A stretch of DNA of 5,823 nucleotides from Cellvibrionales bacterium (GTDB lineage: Bacteria > Pseudomonadota > Gammaproteobacteria > Pseudomonadales > UBA7434). This document shows, piece by piece, positions 1-5,125 of this stretch. Position numbers and translations under genes: made by a program. Numbering within the stretch: position 1 is the first letter of the stretch; every line of letters begins with the position of its first letter. The stretch covers positions 1 to 5,823 of the forward strand of contig DMZE01000080.1 of assembly GCA_003492055.1 (NCBI GenBank). Reading direction: 5' to 3'. The notes under the pieces are model-generated. The model was given only the letters and a program-made list of their open reading frames with translations. It was not told the origin of the DNA and did no database searches.

Positions 1-606
1 GACGATATTTCATTGGTTGAGCTGGGCATGGTTAATGCGGCCGATTTTGCTGCCATGTATCAAAGCTCTCAACAAACGATAACCGCCGAACCCGTATCAT
101 GGCATTTTAGTTATGAGCTCAGGCCGGATTCTTTGCGCTATCAAGATCCCGTGCCTTTGTTACTTCATTTGTTAATGGAAGTGCCCACATTGCGCCGCTA
201 CAGTGGTCAGCTATTTACCATTATGACTGAGCTTTATAATAATGCTCTCGAGCATGGCTTGCTGGGCTTGTCCTCTGCGCTTAAGCAAGCACCCGAAGGC
301 TTTAAATCTTACTATAGTGCGCGCAATAATCATCTTAATAAGCTAAAGCAAGGCACTGTTTGTTTTACTTTGGATTATCAAGGTGATGACCAACAAGGTT
401 TGCTGGTTGTCGATGTTATAGATTCAGGAAAGGGCTTTGATTACGCGGCATTAGCTTCGTTAACTCAGCCTTTCCATGAAGGCTCGCATCAAGCTCAAGC
501 GGTTTTATCGGGTCGAGGAATTCCGTTGTTACAATCTATTTGTTCTAAAATTGAATACCTTGGCTGTGGTAATCACGCTAGGGTTGAATTCAAATGGACT
601 GCCTAG
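1..606 (+). CDS. hsbR: HsbR-like response regulator/PP2C phosphatase with C-terminal GHKL kinase domain (3' part only)
   Basis: The reading frame is open from base 1 to the TAG at 604-606, giving 201 residues whose N-terminus lies outside the window. The first residues, DDISLVEL, match the metal-binding end of a PP2C/SpoIIE phosphatase domain. The rest is an RsbW-like GHKL ATP-binding domain: N-box ELYNNALEHG at residues 77-86 of the fragment, DSGKGF (G1 box) near 141-146, and GRGIPLL (G2 box) near 172-178. All nucleotide-binding motifs look intact. Known family: HsbR of Pseudomonas aeruginosa is a receiver-PP2C-kinase protein that accepts phosphate from HptB and phosphorylates or dephosphorylates the anti-anti-sigma factor HsbA. 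The hptB gene next door supports the same role, but the receiver domain is not visible. A TTG at 13 is only an internal codon. An alternative name is a generic fused response regulator/SpoIIE phosphatase. Confidence 0.85.
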   Translation, partial: DDISLVELGMVNAADFAAMYQSSQQTITAEPVSWHFSYELRPDSLRYQDPVPLLLHLLMEVPTLRRYSGQLFTIMTELYNNALEHGLLGLSSALKQAPEGFKSYYSARNNHLNKLKQGTVCFTLDYQGDDQQGLLVVDVIDSGKGFDYAALASLTQPFHEGSHQAQAVLSGRGIPLLQSICSKIEYLGCGNHARVEFKWTA

Positions 607-611
607 CTGTT

Positions 612-659
612 TTATCCCGTTATCGATTAAGACCTTAAAAGAATAAGCGTAACGGATAA
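612..659 (+). repeat. Bulged inverted repeat just after hsbR
   Basis: TTATCC(C)GTTA at 612-622 pairs with TAACGGATAA at 650-659. This makes a 10-bp stem with one bulged C and a 27-base loop, starting six bases after the hsbR stop. The loop holds TTAAGACCTTAA, itself a small palindrome. There is no T-run after the stem on either strand, so it is not a standard intrinsic terminator. It could stabilise the 3' end of the hsbR mRNA or mark a processing site. Confidence 0.45.
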
Positions 660-678
660 CACCTAATTAAAAGGCAGT

Positions 679-708
679 AAGTGTAAAAATTAAATGAAAG
701 TGTAAAAA
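679..708 (+). repeat. 11-bp direct repeat AAGTGTAAAAA
   Basis: AAGTGTAAAAA occurs at 679-689 and again at 698-708, 19 bases apart start to start, in very AT-rich DNA. It could be a paired protein-binding site, but the composition makes chance repeats fairly likely. Confidence 0.35.
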
Positions 709-770
709 CAATAATAAAAAATGGAAGTATTTAAACAAAAGACACTCTACTCATTAACATAGGATAAACA

Positions 771-821
771 GTGATCATTTTCTTGCTTGCTGTATTTATT
801 GTGCCTTGCATCTATTACTAG
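771..821 (+). CDS. Possible 16-residue hydrophobic micro-protein
   Basis: A GTG at 771 opens a 16-codon frame ending with TAG at 819-821 and encoding MIIFLLAVFIVPCIYY, which is almost entirely hydrophobic. AGGA at 761-764 lies six bases upstream of the GTG, a better Shine-Dalgarno arrangement than that of most of the full-size genes here. A peptide like this could insert in the membrane as a single short helix or act as a leader peptide. I recognise no family. It lies between hsbR and hptB and ends 106 bases before hptB. The frame is short enough to occur by chance, so this rests only on the ribosome site and the hydrophobic content. Confidence 0.25.
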   Translation: MIIFLLAVFIVPCIYY

Positions 822-870
822 ACCTTTGCACCCATGAAGAATCCTTTGTTAAAACCAAACAAGCGAATAT

Positions 871-905
871 TCGTATACTAATGGACGTTTTTTTTGTCGT
901 ATACT
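871..905 (+). promoter_or_regulatory. Repeated TCGTATACT upstream of hptB
   Basis: The 9-mer TCGTATACT is present at 871-879 and 897-905, 26 bases apart and ending 22 bases before GTG 928. The core GTATAC is its own reverse complement, so the copies (873-878 and 899-904) can also pair as a 6-bp hairpin with a 20-base loop. It may be a paired operator or an mRNA structure near the hptB ribosome site. The TATACT part resembles a -10 box, but no -35 box is properly spaced. Confidence 0.35.
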
Positions 906-915
906 CATCACAAAT

Positions 916-930
916 ATGGAGTCACTCGTG
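916..930 (+). promoter_or_regulatory. Ribosome binding site deciding the hptB start (GTG 928)
   Basis: GGAG at 918-921 lies six bases before GTG 928, an ideal spacing. The longer in-frame ATG at 916 has only AT-rich DNA upstream with no Shine-Dalgarno match, and its own codon overlaps the start of the GGAG. I therefore prefer GTG 928. The same bases form ATGGA (916-920), the core of a CsrA/RsmA binding site. Confidence 0.65.
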
Positions 931-1287
931 ATAGAAACTGTTGAACCAATTAATATCTCTGCCCTTGATACGCTCAAGTTAGTTTTGGGTGCCGATTTCC
1001 CTGAATTACTGCGTGATTTTAATAAACACTGCACCAATGATTTAGTTAAGCTTGAGGTCGCTATTGCTAAAGTGGATAGGGCGGCCATACGTGATATCGC
1101 CCATTCGCTTAAAGGCTCTGCGCTGAGTCTACATGCTAAGCCGTTAGCCGATTATTGTGCGGTTTTAGAGGCTGCTGCCGTGTCTTCTTCGGTAGACGAT
1201 TTAGAGCAAAGTATTTCGCAGGTCCGTGAGTGTGTCAAAGAAGTGATTTCTGCGCTGGAGCAGTGGGCTTATAAGGGCAGTCATTAA
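928..1287 (+). CDS. hptB: Hpt-domain phosphotransfer protein (HptB-like)
   Basis: This is a stand-alone, cytoplasmic, all-helical histidine phosphotransfer protein of 119 residues (123 if ATG 916 is used). The signature AHSLKGSA at residues 58-65 carries the phospho-accepting His59 (codon 1102-1104) followed by the conserved Lys and Gly. There is no kinase or receiver domain attached. Known family: in Pseudomonas aeruginosa HptB takes phosphate from hybrid sensor kinases and passes it to the HsbR receiver, which then acts on HsbA; the pathway affects flagellar genes, biofilm formation and the Gac/Rsm system. The hsbR-like gene immediately upstream is the natural partner. Start choice rests on GGAG at 918-921. 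The partner kinases are not in this window. The Hpt call is firm; the HptB role is inferred from the neighbour and from the location in a flagellar cluster. Confidence 0.88.
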   Translation: MIETVEPINISALDTLKLVLGADFPELLRDFNKHCTNDLVKLEVAIAKVDRAAIRDIAHSLKGSALSLHAKPLADYCAVLEAAAVSSSVDDLEQSISQVRECVKEVISALEQWAYKGSH

Positions 1288-1319
1288 GCCGCTTTAGTTT
1301 GTAGTGGTCGATTGTATTG

Positions 1320-1344
1320 CTAGGTTGTATTACTAGTTTTTTTT
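1320..1344 (+). terminator. Weak candidate intrinsic terminator after hptB
   Basis: CTAG at 1320-1323 can pair with CTAG at 1333-1336, directly followed by eight Ts at 1337-1344. The stem is only four pairs plus one possible G-U, so efficiency would be low. A wider pairing of AGCCGC (1287-1292) with GCGGCT (1345-1350) encloses the T-run instead. Position, 33 bases after the hptB stop, is the main support. Confidence 0.25.
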
Positions 1345-1359
1345 GCGGCTAGCCACTTG

Positions 1360-1451
1360 GGCGCTCAATGTCTTGCATATTGATGCTAGTGCTAGGTTCT
1401 AATGTCAGATTCTAGTGTTAGATTCTAGTGTCAAATTTTAGATTGAGCGCC
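1360..1451. repeat. Perfect 10-bp inverted repeat enclosing tandem repeats
   Basis: GGCGCTCAAT at 1360-1369 is the exact reverse complement of ATTGAGCGCC at 1442-1451. The 72 bases between them are largely the 13-bp tandem repeat listed separately. The arms are GC-rich compared with their surroundings. The unit could form a long-loop hairpin in RNA or be a remnant of a small repetitive extragenic element; no transposase or target-site duplication is visible. Confidence 0.6.
1384..1448 (+). repeat. Degenerate 13-bp tandem repeat, about 3 to 5 units
   Basis: The clearest units are TTCTAATGTCAGA (1397-1409), TTCTAGTGTTAGA (1410-1422) and TTCTAGTGTCAAA (1423-1435). More diverged copies lie at 1384-1396 and 1436-1448. 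The period is exactly 13 bases with no insertions. It is intergenic, so copy-number change would alter the spacing between hptB and the fliK promoter region but no protein. Confidence 0.65.
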
Positions 1452-1575
1452 TATTTTAATTGTTATCTTCAAAGTGCCTCGTTCGAGCCTTTATTCAACA
1501 ACGTGTTTGAATTCTTATATAAACCCTTATGTAAAACCCTCGATAATTAATATTCCTAGCGATATTTTAAAATCT

Positions 1576-1591
1576 TGGCACTGGCTGTGCA
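1576..1591 (+). promoter_or_regulatory. Sigma-54 promoter of fliK
   Basis: TGGCAC at 1576-1581 and GTGCA at 1587-1591 form a -24/-12 element, with GG and GC exactly 12 bases apart as RpoN requires. The only departures from TGGCACG-N4-TTGCA are T at 1582 and G at 1587. Transcription would begin near 1602, about 27 bases before the fliK ATG. In Pseudomonas fliK is RpoN-dependent and activated by FleR; the activator here is inferred to be a FleQ/FleR-type protein. Confidence 0.85.
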
Positions 1592-1628
1592 TTGTTCTTA
1601 AGTAAGATTATTCAATGAGCCCTTTGTT

Positions 1629-3017
1629 ATGTCATTAAACGTTTCTGCTAATGCTGCCCCTATTTTGCCGACGCCAGCTCCCGATGCTGAACTGGCCAAT
1701 AGAAAAGCGGCTGAGCGCGTAGACAATGCGCGAGACAAAGACTCTAAGTCATTGTTTAGAAATGATTTAAAAGAAGTTTCTGATAGCCGAGATACCTCTG
1801 CTAACTCTGAGGCTACTACTCCTGAACGTCATACCGAACTAGCTAACGAACAAGCTGCCGATCAATTAAAAAAAATTGAGACACTGTTAAGCGATTATTT
1901 AGAACGGCAAAGCGATTTAGCTATGCAGGGTGCAGAGGGGCTAGAAGGACAAGAGGGCAATGGTTTTCCGCTTAGCGGCACTGATTTGCCAGTAATTGCC
2001 GCTAATATTCGTCAGTATCTCGATGATTTGTCAGCCGCTAAGCGTTTAGCTCAACAGTCGGTGGATGGATCATTGTCGATTACCGGTCCTGGTGGTATGG
2101 CTCTTTTAGGCAGTGGTGGCCTAGCCAGCTCGCAAAATCTTCAACGTCAGTTAACAGCGATTGCCGATAGCTTGGCGCGCTTAGGTGAGGGCGTAGCCAA
2201 TACAGGTGAAACAGGCCGCTCTTTATTAGGAGCCTTGTCGCAAGTCGTTAAAGGTTTGCAGTCGGCTAATGATTCGTCAATGACGCTCTCGAACCAAGCC
2301 TTTGCGGATGCTTTATCTGCGTCATCGAATCTTAAAACCAGCGGCACTGATTTATCACTTAAGCCATTATCATCACTAGGGCTTTCGGTTGAGCGATTTT
2401 CATTAGAGAGCCAAACAGTAGGTATGAGTGAGTTGGCCGTTAAAGATTTGTCGACGGCACAGAATGCCATGCTTGCAGTCACTGGGAATATGCGCAGCGG
2501 TGCGGTGCAAACGACAACGGCAGCTAATCCTGCTTCGTTAACACAAGCGTTTAATACACAACTGGAATTGCCCTTGGGTAGTGCTCAATGGGGCAGCCAA
2601 GTATTACAACGAGTCGCTTGGTTAACAGGCCAAGGTATTGCTGCTGCTGAAATTCATTTAAACCCCGCCGAGCTTGGCCCAATGCAAGTGCGTGTTGATC
2701 AGCGACAAGATAGCGCAACGGTTGTGTTTACCAGCCATAACAGCAGCACACGCGAAGCCATAGAGGCGAGTTTGCCTCGTTTGCGAGAGTTGTTTAGTGA
2801 GCAAGGCATGGAGCTGATTGATGTTGACATTAATAGCGGTGAGCAAGAAGCGAATGCCCAGCAAAGTGATCTTGATAATCAAGCCGAATCACAAAATGAG
2901 TCACAAAGTGATGCCGATGATGCCTCGCTGGCAAGCTTAGCGGATGGCGCTTCATTATTGTCTTCGTCAACGGAGACTATTGCGCTGCATTATGGGCTGA
3001 TTGATGCCTACGCTTAA
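1629..3017 (+). CDS. fliK: Flagellar hook-length control protein FliK
   Basis: FliK is exported by the flagellar type III system, measures hook length and switches export from hook to filament substrates through contact with FlhB. The 462-residue product has the usual two-part build. Residues 1 to about 310 are a low-conservation stretch rich in Ser, Ala, Gln and Asp. The conserved Flg_hook domain runs from about 312 to 405, with the diagnostic LNPAELGPMQV at 344-354. A polar Gln/Glu/Asp/Ser-rich tail (about 404-440) and short hydrophobic end follow. Length is within the family range. The ATG at 1629 has only a weak ribosome site (GAG at 1617-1619) but lies just after the sigma-54 promoter. 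The gene appears monocistronic, with a separate promoter before fliL. No frameshift is seen. Confidence 0.93.
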   Translation: MSLNVSANAAPILPTPAPDAELANRKAAERVDNARDKDSKSLFRNDLKEVSDSRDTSANSEATTPERHTELANEQAADQLKKIETLLSDYLERQSDLAMQGAEGLEGQEGNGFPLSGTDLPVIAANIRQYLDDLSAAKRLAQQSVDGSLSITGPGGMALLGSGGLASSQNLQRQLTAIADSLARLGEGVANTGETGRSLLGALSQVVKGLQSANDSSMTLSNQAFADALSASSNLKTSGTDLSLKPLSSLGLSVERFSLESQTVGMSELAVKDLSTAQNAMLAVTGNMRSGAVQTTTAANPASLTQAFNTQLELPLGSAQWGSQVLQRVAWLTGQGIAAAEIHLNPAELGPMQVRVDQRQDSATVVFTSHNSSTREAIEASLPRLRELFSEQGMELIDVDINSGEQEANAQQSDLDNQAESQNESQSDADDASLASLADGASLLSSSTETIALHYGLIDAYA

Positions 3018-3148
3018 TCTTGGTTTGGTTGTGCTTGCGGCTGATGTTTTTAAGCATTTCTTCTTTGTCGATCCATTGTCTTTATTTTGATCGCTCAGCT
3101 TATTGAGGCTAGGTTCTTTTCTCTTTGTTTTATCTCTGCGATTGTTTA

Positions 3149-3197
3149 TTCTCTTTTCCCTTCTCTTTTCCCTTCTCTTTTCCCTTCTCCCTTCTCT
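3149..3197 (+). repeat. 49-base pure pyrimidine tract with 12-bp tandem repeats
   Basis: Every base from 3149 to 3197 is C or T. Within it CTCTTTTCCCTT repeats three times without error (3151-3162, 3163-3174, 3175-3186), followed by a shortened copy. After one G at 3198 a further 14 pyrimidines follow. Identical copies suggest recent expansion or slippage. Its RNA would be C/U-rich and nearly G-free, as Rho-loading sites are, and the DNA could adopt unusual structure. Confidence 0.85.
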
Positions 3198-3259
3198 GTT
3201 CTCTCTTCTTTTATCCTCTTCCCTTTGCGTTTATCTGCCGCATCAAGAGCTTAAGAAAG

Positions 3260-3286
3260 TAAAATTTTCTGCCTGCTTGCCCGATA
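3260..3286 (+). promoter_or_regulatory. Possible sigma-28 (FliA) promoter upstream of fliL
   Basis: TAAAATTT at 3260-3267 matches seven of eight positions of the FliA -35 element TAAAGTTT. After 11 bases comes GCCCGATA (3279-3286), close to GCCGATAA but with one extra C, so the CCGATA core sits one base further away than ideal. In Escherichia coli the fliL operon is read from both an early and a FliA promoter, so a second promoter here would be sensible. Confidence 0.35.
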
Positions 3287-3346
3287 CGACGCTATCTAGA
3301 CTAAAATTTACCCAACCTGCAAGTCTTTGCCATGATATGCGTTCGC

Positions 3347-3362
3347 TGGCACAGGACTTGCT
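3347..3362 (+). promoter_or_regulatory. Sigma-54 promoter of the fliL operon
   Basis: TGGCAC at 3347-3352 and TTGCT at 3358-3362 are separated by five bases, a near-perfect RpoN -24/-12 site with GG and GC 12 bases apart. Transcription would start near 3373, about 28 bases before fliL. In Pseudomonas fliLMNOPQR-flhB is an RpoN operon driven by FleQ, and the same is inferred here. Confidence 0.9.
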
Positions 3363-3400
3363 TTGACTCCTTATAGGCGCAAAAGCGACGGTATATTGGC

Positions 3401-3946
3401 ATGGCTAAAAATGATGCTCAAGTTCAAGAAGACACAGCTGTAAAGGGTAAGGGCCAAGTTGGCGCTGATCTGGCAAGTGAAGCAAGTGATGAGTCGGCTA
3501 AAAAGCGACCGATTAAGTGGTTGCTTATTGCTGTGTTATTGATTGTTTCTGTTTCGGCAGCTGGGGCATATTTTATGTTGTCGGCTGATGATAAGGACGA
3601 GGATATAGCTGCCGAGGTCGTTGAGCCTCAAGCCATTTATTTTGCTTTAACGCCAAAGTTTAAAACCAACTACCAAGTTGATGGTCGGCCACGTCTTTTT
3701 CAAATCGGTATGACTTTAGTTACCCGTGAACAAGATGTTATTGATGCGTTAATGATACATGGCCCTAGTATTAAGAGCCGCTTAGTGATTTTGTTAAGTG
3801 GTCAGCAAGCGGAAAACTTGCAAACCCCTGAGGGGAGAGAGTTATTGCGTGCAGAGTGTTTGAGCGCAGTACAGGAAATTATGAATAAAGAAGTGGGTAA
3901 GCCAGGCATTGAAAAGGTCTTGTTTACCGACTTTGTTATGCAATGA
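3401..3946 (+). CDS. fliL: Flagellar basal-body-associated protein FliL
   Basis: FliL is a single-pass inner-membrane protein placed around the stators, where it supports torque and stator function. The 181-residue product has a polar cytoplasmic N-terminus (1-39), one transmembrane helix (about 40-60) and a short acidic linker with DDKDED. The periplasmic FliL domain runs from about 77 to the end, closing with the typical VLFTDFVMQ. Length is normal for gammaproteobacterial FliL. The ATG at 3401 fits the sigma-54 start near 3373; its ribosome site is weak (possibly GACGG at 3387-3391). It is the first gene of the fliLMNO operon. Nothing in the protein looks damaged. Confidence 0.93.
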   Translation: MAKNDAQVQEDTAVKGKGQVGADLASEASDESAKKRPIKWLLIAVLLIVSVSAAGAYFMLSADDKDEDIAAEVVEPQAIYFALTPKFKTNYQVDGRPRLFQIGMTLVTREQDVIDALMIHGPSIKSRLVILLSGQQAENLQTPEGRELLRAECLSAVQEIMNKEVGKPGIEKVLFTDFVMQ

Positions 3947-4004
3947 TGTAACTCGTAATTAAATCTTTAGCGTTTTAAAGCTGCTATGGTTTTATCAATA
4001 AGCG

Positions 4005-4033
4005 TTGAAACATTTTTGCGAAAAAAATAGATT
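4005..4033 (+). promoter_or_regulatory. Possible sigma-70 promoter between fliL and fliM
   Basis: TTGAAA at 4005-4010 (five of six matches to TTGACA) and TAGATT at 4028-4033 (four of six to TATAAT) are 17 bases apart, the optimal spacing. A start near 4040 would leave about 33 bases before fliM. The 126-base fliL-fliM gap leaves room for it. AT-rich DNA gives such matches by chance, so this is only a candidate. Confidence 0.3.
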
Positions 4034-4072
4034 ATCCAATAAATAAACTTTGTATTAGATTAGGCAAAAATT

Positions 4073-5053
4073 GTGGCTGATGAAATCCTGTCTCAAGAAG
4101 AAATTGATGCGCTATTGCATGGCGTAGATGATGGCGATATTGAGACCGAAAGTGATGATGGTTCCGAGAATAGCGATTTTACCAGCTACGATCTGACTTC
4201 TCAGGACCGTATTGTACGCGGCCGAATGCCGACCTTAGAACTGATTAATGAGCGCTTTGCTAGGCATACGCGAGTTAGCCTGTTTAATATGTTAAGACGC
4301 AGTGCTGAAGTGTCTATTGGCGGTGTACAAGTTCAGAAGTTTGGCGAATATATTCAAACCCTTTATGTTCCTACCAGCTTAAATATGGTGCGCGTCCAGC
4401 CTTTAAGAGGCATGGCGTTGTTTGTGCTTGAAGCAAAATTGGTTTTTAAGTTAGTCGATAATTTTTTTGGTGGTGATGGTCATCATGCCAAAATTGAAGG
4501 TCGTGAATTTACGCCAACAGAACTTCGTGTTGTACAAATGCTTTTAGAGCAAGTATTTAAAGATTTAGAAGAAGCATGGAAGCCGCTGGTTGAAATGAAG
4601 TTTGATTGCGTGGGTTCTGAAGTGAATCCTGCTATGGCTAATATTGTTAGCCCAAGTGAAGCCGTAATTGTTAGCTCGTTTCATATTGAATTAGATGGTG
4701 GTGGTGGCGATATGCATATCACTATGCCTTATTCGATGATTGAGCCGATTAAAGATATTCTTGATTCAGGAATGACGGGTGATGTTCATGAAGTCGATGA
4801 ACGATGGATCAAAGCCTTGCGACGCGATATTTTACGCGCCAGTGTTGATCTTGAGTGTACCGTTGTCGAAAAGAAAATGTCGTTGCGAGATATTATTGAT
4901 TTGAAGCAGGGCGATGTTATTCCTGTTGATATTCCAGAGGCGCTAACCTTGCGCGCCAATGGTGTGCCTATTTATAAAGCACGTATGGGAACTTCACGAG
5001 GTAATTTAGGGCTAGAAATTGTTGAGCGTACGACAATTGATGAAACAGATTAA
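4073..5053 (+). CDS. fliM: Flagellar motor switch protein FliM
   Basis: FliM is the central C-ring protein: it binds phosphorylated CheY, FliG and FliN and so sets the direction of rotation. The 326-residue product has the N-terminal CheY-P-binding peptide LSQEEIDALL (6-15), an acidic linker (about 19-40), the CheC-like middle domain (about 45-235) with the conserved GGDG at 133-136 that contacts FliG, and a C-terminal SpoA domain (about 250-320) that pairs with FliN. All parts are present and the length is standard. The start is GTG 4073, eight bases after TAGG (4061-4064); it places the CheY-binding peptide at the usual distance from the N-terminus. It lies 126 bases after fliL, with a possible extra promoter between. 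Confidence 0.96.
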   Translation: MADEILSQEEIDALLHGVDDGDIETESDDGSENSDFTSYDLTSQDRIVRGRMPTLELINERFARHTRVSLFNMLRRSAEVSIGGVQVQKFGEYIQTLYVPTSLNMVRVQPLRGMALFVLEAKLVFKLVDNFFGGDGHHAKIEGREFTPTELRVVQMLLEQVFKDLEEAWKPLVEMKFDCVGSEVNPAMANIVSPSEAVIVSSFHIELDGGGGDMHITMPYSMIEPIKDILDSGMTGDVHEVDERWIKALRRDILRASVDLECTVVEKKMSLRDIIDLKQGDVIPVDIPEALTLRANGVPIYKARMGTSRGNLGLEIVERTTIDETD

Positions 5054-5125
5054 TAAGCTGATGCTTGCTGCAAGACAGTAGAGTGTTTTGCTTAATAGTG
5101 AAATAAAACGGTAAGAGAGAAAATC

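Larger units (their letters stand above)
607..927. other. Intergenic region between hsbR and hptB
   Basis: This 321-base, AT-rich gap is long for two genes expected to be co-transcribed. It contains a bulged hairpin (612-659), an 11-bp direct repeat (679-689 and 698-708), a possible 16-codon hydrophobic ORF with a good ribosome binding site (771-821), and a repeated TCGTATACT (871-879 and 897-905) just before hptB. I found no -24/-12 sigma-54 element and no convincing sigma-70 promoter; the TATACT hexamers at 874-879 and 900-905 lack well-spaced -35 partners. Confidence 0.6.
1288..1628. other. Intergenic region between hptB and fliK
   Basis: This 341-base stretch contains no gene that I can support. 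From left to right it holds a weak terminator-like hairpin with eight Ts (1320-1344), the 8-bp palindrome GGCTAGCC (1347-1354), a 10-bp inverted repeat enclosing 13-bp tandem repeats (1360-1451), AT-rich DNA where activator sites would be expected, the palindrome ATTTTAAAAT (1564-1573) and the fliK sigma-54 promoter (1576-1591). Confidence 0.7.
3018..3400. other. Intergenic region between fliK and fliL
   Basis: This 383-base stretch contains no credible gene. A frame from TTG 3103 to 3366 exists but is a low-complexity by-product of the pyrimidine repeats. Weak hairpins occur at 3032-3056 (TGCTT/AAGCA) and 3094-3107 (CTCA/TGAG); neither makes a strong terminator. The main contents are a pyrimidine-rich tract (about 3114-3224), a sigma-28-like element (3260-3286) and the fliL sigma-54 promoter (3347-3362). 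Confidence 0.7.

Noticed and set aside
721..762. 13-codon frame from ATG 721 ending just before the micro-ORF
   Set aside because: It has no Shine-Dalgarno, is polar and unremarkable, and is short enough to be chance.
849..1088. Minus-strand 79-codon frame over the start of hptB
   Set aside because: It is antisense to the well-supported Hpt gene and shows no recognisable protein features.
2162..2169. GCCGATAG inside fliK as a sigma-28 -10 element
   Set aside because: No TAAA-type -35 lies at the required distance and it is in the middle of a coding region.
2147..2882. Two minus-strand frames (2147-2482, 2658-2882) inside fliK
   Set aside because: Both are antisense to fliK; the second lies opposite the conserved Flg_hook domain, which explains the open frame.
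3103..3366. 87-codon frame rich in Leu, Phe and Ser, looking like a membrane protein
   Set aside because: It begins at TTG without a ribosome site, its repeats are the direct reading of the pyrimidine repeats, and it runs through the sigma-28-like and sigma-54 elements of fliL.
5068..5084. Small palindrome CTTGCTGCAAG between fliM and fliN
   Set aside because: The loop would be a single base and no T-run follows, so it is not a terminator or useful hairpin.
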